From Antedon mediterranea (taxonomy: Eukaryota > Echinodermata > Crinoidea > Comatulida > Antedonidae), in NCBI RefSeq assembly GCF_964355755.1, contig NC_092670.1, forward strand, positions 35,823,795 to 35,887,794: 64,000 nucleotides of DNA, read 5' to 3'. Shown here piece by piece: positions 49,890 to 61,800 of the stretch. Both the position numbers and the translations under genes were made by a program. The notes under the pieces are model-generated. The model did not search any database, was not told the origin of the DNA, and saw only the letters and a program-made list of their open reading frames with translations. Positions within the stretch are counted from its first letter, which is position 1. Each line of letters begins with the position of its first letter.

Positions 49890-52800
49890 TTATATGCTGA
49901 TGGCATTAGGTATCTCTGTTGGGTGCAGATAAGTGTATTTCTCATATCTGTCATTGTTCCGTTCATTGATAGTTTTCCCATGATTCTTTAGTCCATCTCT
50001 AAATCTAAAAGTAAATAATACATGTAATGTTCAAATTTCCAATAATGTTTATTAAAAAGGCATACAATACGAGCACTATAGAATGAAATAATGTCCTTGT
50101 TTTTGTTACACCGGCGGAGATGAAAAAGTTTCAACAAAACAATGATTTAAGGTAATGCGTAATGGCAACACATTCTAATGTCTTACCACGGTGATTGTAT
50201 ATAGTTATCCATTGCGGAACTTGTTTGAATTTAGCTGAAAACTGAAGAAAAAAAACATGACCTGATTGCAGTACTTACTTTTGAACAGCTTCGGTGCTAA
50301 TTGGATCAAACTGATAGTCAACCTCAAAGTCACCTAGCCCATTGGTTCCTTTCTCGCTCAGCAGTTTTGTTACTTCCATTACGTCCAACGTTGCTTGCTT
50401 GTCTGGCAGTGCTTCCAGAATATCATCTTCTGTTTTCGGATCCTAATTATTGTATAGGAAAGAGAACTGTTATATTGAATTATTTAGCTAAATACGAAAT
50501 AACAATTTAGATATATTAGGTTAGCTTACCTTGTTTTTAGGTGGTTGTCCTTCGATTGACGCCGGGTAGTGTGGAGGAAATCCATAGTTATCGTACTGTC
50601 CAAAGTTTACCGCTGCGTGCATCACACTACTGGTGAATACAATAGACGTTACAGTCTCTGCGATTTCTTTTGGATTTTTGAAGGAACCATCTCCCGGTAC
50701 CCCTTGTATGTTACAACCTCCGTCAGTTACAGGTGAAGACAGTGCTTTGCGCCATCCTTGCAACTCGTGATCTTGTGATATTTTTTCAGATGTATCTGAA
50801 ATAGATTTTAATACGATTGCGAAATTAACATTTTAACACACATGGTTCTTTGAATCTTTATGAATGTATCTGGTAATCAAATGTACCTAAAGTATGGAGT
50901 CTAAAATCAATGTTAATTAGTAGCATAAACCACGGAGAGCGCATAAACATTTAGTCTTTCACTCCCCTTTATAGGATGTTAGGAATCCGACTGGTAATAT
51001 CGTAAATAAATAATTAATAACGAAACATACCCATGCATAAATCGTATGCGCAGTATTATTGCTATAATGACATGTATGCGTCGATTATTAATTGACAACA
51101 AGTATTTGTTGTTCGAGAATTTTCTTTAATTTCATCAAAATTTATTTTTACGACCGCCGTAGTACAACCGTAAGTATTATCGTCTCAGTGTTGTTTATCT
51201 TTTCAGCTTTTATTAATACTGTACTATGATTGTTATTATTACTCATAATAGGTGTGTGTGTGTGTGTTATATTGGTGGACACGTACCATGACATAGTATT
51301 ATTTATATACCATATATTATATGTTGATAACATTGTATAACATACCATAACATTTATGTACAACTTCATCAACGTATTCAGATATTGCATGCCACATCAA
51401 CAGACCATCGTCTCTGAAGTGATAATTAGGAAGAACGTCCGGGTCACTCACACCTCGAGATTCAAGTTCTTTTGGAAAGTTTCCATCAATATCCATTCTC
51501 CATGTTTTGAAACGACGTTTTACGATCTCAAACATGCCGGTGCGACCAATTGCCATTGTTCGATCAACCCAACCTCCTTCATTTACAAGTGACTCGATAG
51601 CAAGTCTGAAATAGGAATAGAATTCATGAATATTATTCTAACCATTGAAATCGTTCAATGGTTCAATGGCAGCAGCTATACTTTCCATTACAAGATGCGT
51701 TGTCATTCAACGATGTGACGCAGATTGATGGTACGACGCGTCAAAGAGACATGCTTGTACAACAAAAATTTAGCATTTATACAATGACAAATTAAAATAG
51801 TAACGTTATATAGTTCGTAGTAATTTTCTGATCATTTCCAATACAATATCAAAATAAATTTTGAAAGTCATTAATATTATTATTATTTTTAATTTAGAAC
51901 TAAATAGCTCCTAAATCGACGTGCAACAATGCAAAGGATGAATAACATTTACACCTGTCTGTTGTATAAAAATACTTACTTGTTTATGGCAATTAAGTAT
52001 AAGAAATGGGATGCCATTAGACGGAAGAGGGGGTGTGAAGGCGACAGATAACTGTGTGTGGCAGCAACTATACTTTCCATCACAAGATGCGTCATTCCAA
52101 GATGTGACGCAGATTGATGGTATGACGCGTCAGCGTTGTTGAACCACATCTTAGCAAACATCCACGTGTATTCGTGGTCTGAAGAAAGGAACACCTGTAA
52201 AAAATATCTTGTTAATGAGATGGTTTAACACATGCATCAGTTATATATTTCATGCCAGTTTCAAATGTATTTATATTACTATAGACAATAAAATAATATC
52301 AGTATAAGTGTTATCATTTACCACTCGCAAATATGTGAATGTGTATGTCTACCGCTTAGGTTTACGAGGAAGCAAAATTGTGTCGCGGAGTAGAATGAGG
52401 AACCTTCGTTGCCAACTGTGTTGGCCCTTTCAGAGCATCCCAATGTTCCTTTTTATGTTTTCCTTTTACGTGCATGCTGCAACGATGACTTGCCATTCAT
52501 ATTAAATAACGTTACAACCAATACTTGTTTCCTTGTATTTGTTTATCGGGCTCACATGTGTCAAAATGAGGAACAACTTCTGATGCGTACTATAAAATTA
52601 CTTCATGTACTTTGTCCACAGCTCGTCGGTCGTCGAAAATCGAAATTAAAGCTCACCAACTCATTTTATTAAGCGGACTCTAAAAAATGTGTCACGCATA
52701 GGCCTACACAAGTCGGAAAATTTATGATAATTATACAATTACCGGATTGTCGTCGGATTTGTCTTGGAAAAGTTGAATAGCAACAGGCATCAGTTTTGCA

Positions 52801-55800
52801 TCATTTTGAAGATAAAACAGGGCGAGGGGACTGCAAACCTAAAACAAAAAAATATCCCTTCGTTTTCTCAATTTTAAATTAAATATTTGACAATATATAC
52901 ATATATATTCTTTTATCATTACTGCATTATTTTATTTCACCTTATCACACAAGACCTATCACTTCCAATTTTGAAAAGCAAAGTTAGGTCGTAGTACGCT
53001 AGGTTTACCCTACTTTCCATTCACTTTTAGCCCGCAATAGCTTACAAATATAATTATATTTACAACCAATATTATTTTTCTTTATTATACTGTACTCTAA
53101 CAACCAATGAGTTTGTCCTCACAGTCATGTGACGTGTTTTTGAAAACGTTTCGTATTCCTATAGCTCTATAGGGGGCGCTATAGATTACGAATACTGTAT
53201 TTACTTTAAAGATGTATTGTCCCCCAAAAAATGAAAAAATAAAGATGAAAAAAATCAAATTTTGAATAGACCGTTTTGTAGTTAACATAAAGTTATTCAC
53301 TTCCACCGAAAAAAAATCCGAAAAAATATTGATTTCGCTTATAAAAAAATCAAAATAAGTTTACCATTTTTTCGAACTCATCGGCTCAGAAATTAGGCCG
53401 GTAGAGCTAACTCATACATATGCATGATATGTTAATGAGCATCCACACAGCAGAGATCTGATCTAACAATGGACGATGCACGTTGTATGTACAACAACAC
53501 CACCAGAGATCGACGCGATTCGACTGTGGGTTTCCCTGGCCTGATCGTATAAATATGTAAAGCTTAGCTGTTAATTTGTCGGTAAGTAGGCCTAGACGGT
53601 TATTTTAAATATAATAATATATATAACGCAATAATAACAGGAAGGTAAATTAATTAACTTAGCCTGGGATTTTTTCAGTTCAGGGCTAGGCCTAGAATAA
53701 TTAATACATGCTGCTGCATATTACTAGGCTAGTAGCAAGCCGACTGTGACAATCGGGTCCCTGCAGAAGATGCCCAGCTAGCTAGGCCCTATACATTGTA
53801 CTCTTCATAGACTGGCCTAGGCTATATGCCATCAATCTTAGCTACATTCCGAAAATACAGCCAGCTTGCTGTACCATATATATTTACAGTTGAAGCTTGT
53901 TTAACTAATTTTTATGATAAAAATAAAACAAACATTTTTCAGGGAAAATGGTTGCAATACAAGCCTGAAATTGAGAACCTTCCAGCAGCACTGTACAAGT
54001 AGACAGAGGGGAAAAGCCAGCTTAGCCATTTTACAACACAAACAAATGTTCTCTGTACTGTAGTAAGTCAAATATTTATTTTCTCTTTTTATAAGTTATA
54101 ACATTATAAGTAATGTGTTTTAATTACCATAGAAAGGTGGTATACTTATTTGACTATGTCAAAGTAAGCAATTTCACTAGCCCAATTTTGCACTAAATAT
54201 GCATGATCTATTTTTTCCAGATTTTCATACTTTGCTTTTACTTTTTTTAAAGACGTTGAGCTGATGAAGACTAGAACAGAGGTCACCCAAAGACAACAAT
54301 GATAGACTCGGTATTGGAATATGATTGGGTATTGCAGGAAAAATATTTCTGACTCTCCTGCTGCATTCGGCCAATATGTTCTTGTCCAGCTTGTAAAATA
54401 TTGTATAATTTTTTTTATTATATGTACAGTATATTATTTTGTAAACATAACATTCAATAAATAAATAAAAAACTACTACAACAGTACACAGGATAAATTC
54501 TTCAAATTTACTTACACTTCACAATTTTACTGTAAATATTACAGTGCAAAAGGAGTTAATAAAATATATATATACAGTATATCTTATTGAATTCCTGTAT
54601 TTTGTGTCAATTTGTCTACTAATTATCAATGTGTTGATTGTGCCAGTAATTACGACAGCTGTAGTCTTCTAAGATCGCTCACATCCATTACAAAGTGTCA
54701 TTTTAATAGTAAGAAACGTTTCAATAAATTGTGAATGTTGCCACTGTACGATACATTTTATGTTTCTCACTACTTGCTCTTATTGTTCAATCAATCAACC
54801 TAAAAAAAAAAGAAATTTGTGTCAAAATATCTGCATAAAATGTTAATTTGAACCTATTGCATTTGATACAGAAAATATTTTTAAAATATTGCATCAGTAA
54901 AACATCCAAAACAATATTTAGGCCTAGATTTTCTTTTTTTTTTAATTTTCACTGCCGAATAGATAGTTGAAATCTTTAAAAATTAAACCAATTCATCATG
55001 ATTAAAACAAAAATACATCCCTTCTGGTGGTGGTCTACTGTAGCCCTAACTAGCAGTGTACTGCCTAGGCCTACTACACTCTACTTCTAGAGAAAGAAGT
55101 AGGCAGCAGTTAGGCTACTCGAGACTGCCAGTGCTAGTAGTAGTAGTAGTAGACTAGTAGTACAGTAGCAGCAAATTCGGGCCTAGGGCCTAGGCCTAGC
55201 TAGGCCTCTCCTGTTAGCGAAACAAAAACTCACCTAAATGAATAAGATTCAACATCAAAGTTACCAACTGTAATTCTAACTTAGCATTCTGCTAGCTATA
55301 GTTTTCGTGTTTTCTTCAAGATTCGTCTCGCATCACTACTCGACTCTCTCTCGCACGCATGCATTGCTCTCGTTGTTGGCTGTTGATTTGGAAAGCATCA
55401 TCATCCACACGATCAGTGGTGGCGCCAGCGGGGGGGGGGGGGGGGGGGCTACGGGGGCTCTAGCCCCCTCGTCGGGGAGCCTAGCCCCCCCGTCGGGGAA
55501 CACGGGTACTTTTTGTCGGGGAATATAATATACAGTAAAAAACGTTCGCGTTCACTTCATATAGCTTCAGCGCCTAGAAAACCACGACGTTCCATTGACC
55601 GTGAGAGTACGTCAGAGGGCTATTATGCACTTTTATGCATTCATTATTGCCAGAGATCTAACTACTAAACAATAGCTAGTACGCACTTGTTTGGCGGTAT
55701 CCATTTGTACGAATCGTTCACCGTTGGGTCGAGACGCGTGATATCATGTTCCATCCAGGGACCAAAATGTGTAATGTAGTTATTTTCCAGGCGAAGTTTA

Positions 55801-58800
55801 CCGACGGTTACCGAAGGGAACACGGGTACTTTTTGTCGGGGAATATAATATACAGTAAAAAACGTTCGCGTTCACTTGGTAGCTTCAGCGCCTAGAAAAC
55901 CGCGACGTCTCATTGACCGACCGTGAGAGTACGTCAGAGTGCTATTATGCAATTTATATGCATTCATTATTGCCAGCGATCTAACTTACTACTAAACATT
56001 AGCTAGGTACGCACTTGTCTGGCGGTATCCCTTTGTACGAATCGTTCAATGTTGGGTCGAGACGGGTGATATCAAGTTCCATCCAGGGACGTGACCAAAA
56101 TGTGTAATGTAGTTATTTTCCAGGCGAAGTTTACCGACGGTTCGGGTACTTTTTGTCGGGGAATATAATTCGTTCGCGTTCACTTCGTAGCTTCAGCGCC
56201 TAGAAAACCTCGACGTTTCATTGACCGTGAGAGTACGTCAGAGTGATATTATGCACTTTATATGCATTCATTATCGCCAGCGATCTAACTTACTACTAAA
56301 CAATAGCTATAGGTACGCACTTGTCTGGCGGTATCCCTTTGTACGAATCGTTCAACGTTGGGTCGTGATATCATGTTCCGTCCAGGGACCAAAATGTGTA
56401 CTGTAGTTATTTTCCAGGCGAAGTTTACCGACGGTTACGTCGTGTACTGTGTCGACGACGCTACACTACAGCAAAAACGAATTATGTTAATTGTTCGTAT
56501 GTTCACCAATTTTTTAATTTACAAGTAACCTTCTGTACCGTGGGGCACCTAAAATAAATATTTCATCCATTACTAAACAAAAAAACATGCCATTTTCGCT
56601 TAGCCAACATCTTATTATAGCTAAGTTATTAAATTTTCAATGTCCTGTATGTCATGAATTTCTCACCACTCGGAAGTCCAGATGGTACGCAGGCATACAC
56701 TTGGGAGGAATAAACTTATTTCCCCGACTGAAAAGGTCTACGCTTGCGTTTTTTAAGCCTCTGGGCCTGATGTTTCCAAAGTATAAAATGCAGCTCTAGT
56801 TTTAAACATTTTCTTAGCTCAGCCCCAACAATAAAGCTGGTCATATTTCGAAGTACAAGAAGTGCATTTTCCGGGACCTAACATCTCTATTTTTCAAACA
56901 TTTCTTAGCTCAGTCACAACCATGATAGGGACTTATATATTTTGTTTCATGTTTTGAAGTATAATAAGTCCAATTTCCAGGACCTCCAACTCTATTTTTC
57001 TAAATTTTATTTGAACCTTTATTTTTTAAATTGAAAAATATGGATTGAAACAGTCATCGCGCACCGTTTTTTTGCACGCAGTATTTTATTTATGCATTAT
57101 AAAAAATGGAAAAAAATGGCTACCCTAAATCTGATTAAAATGACCTCAAATGACGCTAGAACGCGTTGCTTCCGGGGGCTTCGCCCCCTGGACCCCACCG
57201 GGGGCCCTTGGCGGCCCCCTGTCCCCCAGCCTTGTGATGCTTGCTTCGCTCGCATAGCCCCCTCGTCGGGGAATGTAGCCCCCGCGTCGGTAAGATCCTG
57301 GCGCCACCCCTGCACACGATGTATCCATACAATATGAATATTTATGAGCTAACTCAGGTCAAGGGTTAAATTAAACCGGAACACATTTATCTTCCAGACA
57401 AATAGCTTCCGGTTTGTTAATTTTTGCATTAAATTTCGATTTTCCCGTGTAAAAAATTATTTTTTTCAATCCAAATTGAGGTCAAAGTGAATAACTTTTA
57501 TGTGCAATAAAAATGGCCTATTCAACAAAAAGATTGAAAAAAAAATTTTTTTCAGGGGGACAATACATCTTTAATATTTAATAAATAAAAAAATTAAAAC
57601 AATATTATTCATTTGCTTATTGTATTATTGAAAAATAATAAAACTATATCAAAAATAGATAGATTACGCTTCTTCATTTGCTATGAATATATTATGTGAT
57701 GTCATGGTATTCCGAAATAAAAAGACGAATGAGTGAAATATCGTGATACATGTATTTACCGTTTTCATTGGGTCCGTGGTTGGAAGATCTTTCAACAATT
57801 TATAATCAACAATGAAAAGTCGTTTCTTTTCAATAGCACTCTCTATCGTTAATCCCTCCAACAAGTCGCCAAGCATTTCATTTGTTACACCGAAGCTATA
57901 ATTATAATAATCATCATAATGTTATTTATTTATACAATTATTCATTGTCGATTTTTTCCCTACAAACTTTTGACATACAAATTTGAATTATTAGGATTGC
58001 TACTATAATAACTGAAAAACCAATAATAGCAATCCATGTAGACATATATGTACTGTATGTAAATAATAATCACAATATTGGTAACGCATCAATTATAATA
58101 TAAGCTTCAATGATATAGAAAATGTTTCCAGCAAGCAAGCCGATTAATGCGATTTTGTGAAACATATTTCGAATTACAATATTTGTTCGCGTTTATCACT
58201 TCATGCAGCAGCATAACATACATGAAAAGGTTGATATATCAAAAAATATCATCATTTCCCAACTATATTTTTAGTCGCGTGGACGCCACTCAATAGTTCA
58301 CTATGTCGGTCTGTCGGTCTGTCGGTTTTTTGGTCTGTCTGTCGGTCCGGTATCACTATGCGTTTTATCGCTTTTCTGTACTTTTTGAACTGTTTTGATG
58401 TACATTACTTTTTGAAAGTTCATTTTTTCTGAGAGCACGCGACTTATGGCTGTTGGTCTTGTTAGATTGTAAAAATATCATCATTTCCCAACTATATTTT
58501 TAGATTGTAGAGCAGGAATAATTATTCTGGCATTGTAGCTTTAATTAAACCTTCTCTAAAATCCTGATATTTTAAGCCACACAGACATAAAGAATATAGG
58601 AATCATAAACGAGTATTCGATTTGAATCTGCGACTAAATTAACTACAACATAAAATGAATTGTTATTACTTTTCAGGTATATGTGTACAAAGCTGTATAA
58701 CGCCTGGATTACAGTCTACCAGTCGCTGCTTGCCAAATTCAATATCTGACCTCCAACGATGCTTTCCCTATTGGTATGTAGAAGAAAAATATCTATTATA

Positions 58801-61800
58801 TAGATAGTTTTTTTTTATAAATATTGTATGGGTCTCTCCCATCTTTATTCATTCATTAATGTATATGCATATATTTTGGTTTACAATAATTTATTATTAT
58901 ATAATAAAATAAATTAATATTATAGGCCTAGATCAAGTTAAGGCACACACACAATTTTTTTCATAGTACTGTATACAAATATTGCACATACATACATTAA
59001 AATAAAATTTATATAGATAGGTTTATTACATGGTTTTATGTTCCTTTCGGATTAGAGGTTACCAGGATGTATAAATGGGCTTAACAATGTCAGACTGCAT
59101 TGGTAGTAGCTCATTATAGGATTATTTGAAGTACTCAGCTAGTGGCAAATAAGTCTTACGTTCATAGCAGGTTATAATGGCAATCGTGATGACTGCTTTT
59201 GTACTTCGAAGAGAGTCAGGGGGTCCAATAATTATAAGAAAGAAGTATGAGGAGTATTCAGTATTCAGTTATTCATGGTCAAACACAGTAAAATATTTAC
59301 ATGGTTTGAGATTATTTTTGTTTGTTCAAAGTTAAAAATTTCCATAAAAATATAAAAATGAATTAAAAAGGTTGAAATACAAATAAAACACATAATTTAA
59401 AATGCTGAAAAAATGCATCGTTTAAATACAAAAGACAAGCAAGATTGGTGTGTGAAGAGGGTATAGCATACAATTATCAATAAAATTTCATTGAATTGCC
59501 TCATTGCAGTATGGAGAAACGAATTTCTCATCCTATTGGTTTTCCATCTTGGGTACACTAAACGCCCTGACTTACCAAAGACAATGTAATGATGGAGAGG
59601 GTGATACTCATCCGCCGACATAATTATTTTTAATGTTTTACTTATGGCATTGTTGACAATATGTTTAGCGTTCTTACTATCTTTAGTTCCTATTATTCTG
59701 TAAGCTGTTTTACTGATTTTCTCTACTGCCAGGAGGTGTATGATGCCTGATTTATAATAGGTTGCCTGAGCCGATACTGTCCTTAAATGATGTTTAAAAC
59801 TGTTTGCTCCTCCTTTGGATGGGACATCCTGAGGATACATCACTGCATATTTATTTCCATTTATTGCTGGTAAACATATTGGAAACTATTACTGTACCAG
59901 TACTTACTTTTGGTACGGGATATGATCCTTTGTAAACGTTTCCTAGATCGTCGAGGCTATCCCAGCGACCACTTGTAAGACCTATTATCGTTCCATCAAG
60001 CTTGTCTTTGATTGCACCGGTCACAATTCCCCACTGAAATATTTTAATATTGATCAGATTAATCGGTTTAAATTCGGAATGTGTACGTTCACACACTCAA
60101 TATAGTTGAAAATTTTTTTTTATTTATTTTTTTATTTATTTCATATTTCATGGTACCAAAAACAAGACCGACGCAGCGCAAAATACACACACAAAATAAA
60201 AATAAAAATTAAATTCTGCAATTAACAATTCATTGTTCTAAGCAATTTAACAATGGAAAACAATTTATGGTAAATAAAGATAATAAAGATATATTAAGTT
60301 GTCCCTATTGAACAGTTTGGTGATTAATCAACATTAAAAATACAAGAACGCTATAAATTACATAAATCTTCATTTTTCATGTTTTTTGGGGGGTAAAAAC
60401 ATCTTTAATAAGTTTGATTTATTTCAGTTTAAAAAAAAAACCATAAATACACAACTTTCATAATTCAATACACTACATACACAATACCCAAATGTGAATA
60501 TGTATAAACAAATAAAGCGATCAGATTTCGATCAGAATTGCCTAACATTTGTTTTCTAACTACCTATTTTGTCCGATATGTAACCACTTTTTCAAGTGCA
60601 TACGGTATCTATTTAATCATTTTTTTGTGCAATATGCCATTCCATGTTTTGGAGATATTTTAGTTCGACTAGGAAGTATTTTAGTGTGACAGCTATATTT
60701 CTCCATTTACATCTATAAATATAGTATTTTCCAATCAAAATAATGAAATTTATTACAGAATCTTTTGGAAAACCCAATAAATATGTTTTGCATTAAATTC
60801 TATTTTCATATTTCTATTGCTCAACCAGAATTGGACGTCTTTCCAAAATGATATTACTTTTTTGCATTTCCAAAAAAGATGTTGCAAACACTCCGGCTCT
60901 TCCTTACAAGTATCGCATAATTCAGAATCTTTAATTTTAAATTTATGTAGTAAAACATTTGTAGCCAAGAACATATTTAATATTTTTTACTGAAAATATC
61001 TCAGTCTTGTGTCTATTGTACTTTTGTATGTTAATTTATATAACACCTCCCAGTCGGCTATAGGTCCAAAGTCGTTTTCCCATTTGATACAGGTATGCGG
61101 AAGAACACTAATGCGATTAATTATTAAGCTAGATGCAAGTTTTGTTCCTAATTTTAAATCCGATGCTATAATTACTTCACTTTTTTGTTTTAACATTATA
61201 TCATAGTTCTTAGATTGCATGGTATCTCTCCATATTTTAGGAATAGCTACTATTAAACTATGGAATGTCAAAAAATCCACACGTGTATCATATTTAATAT
61301 GAAACTGTTCATAAGACAGCATACTTCCGTTATCATTAAGCAAATCTTTAACTACTGTTATACCACTATCATATAGCATTTTATAAAAACAACGGGTCAC
61401 CTTGTATTGTAATATGACTGTTATACCATAATATTTCATTGTGGAACGTTACAACCTCATTTATTTGCTTAAAATTAACAGAGTGCCAACATTTAATTAC
61501 GTGAGATAAAAACAAATTGTCACTTATTCTATTGAGAATTGAGTCATTATGTGCTATATTACAATACCAAATCAAATTACCCCCAGCCGGGTATAAAAAC
61601 TCCCGCCATATGCCTTTCCAACGACCCCGGTTGTCTTCAAAACGACTCTACATGGACCATTTTAAGTCCCCCTTTTTCTATTGTGTTTATAATTAGTTTT
61701 CTCTTTTTTTTATCCGGTTTGCGATTCCAAATGAAAGAGTACAGAATTTTATCTAATGTTTTAAAAAATGATATAGGTGGATTGGTTATCACAGTAAACA

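Larger units (their letters stand above)
53210..57570. mobile_element. TTAA-flanked Kolobok-like transposon, copy 2, split by a hAT element
   Basis: It starts AGATGTATTGTCCCCC after TTAA (53206-53209) and ends GGGGGACAATACATCT before TTAA (57571-57574). Without the hAT insertion and its duplicated 8 bp it is about 2454 bp, against 2464 bp for the copy at 485-2948. The two agree almost base for base apart from a few indels and substitutions. It is in LOX-D intron 5. Confidence 0.88.

Noticed and set aside
55307-55528. 73-codon frame with a poly-Gly run
   Set aside because: It crosses the left border of the hAT insertion and its G-run, so it is chimeric.
57092-57337. Overlapping frames on both strands, Pro/Arg-rich
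   Set aside because: They read through the GC-rich right end of the hAT element and its flank.
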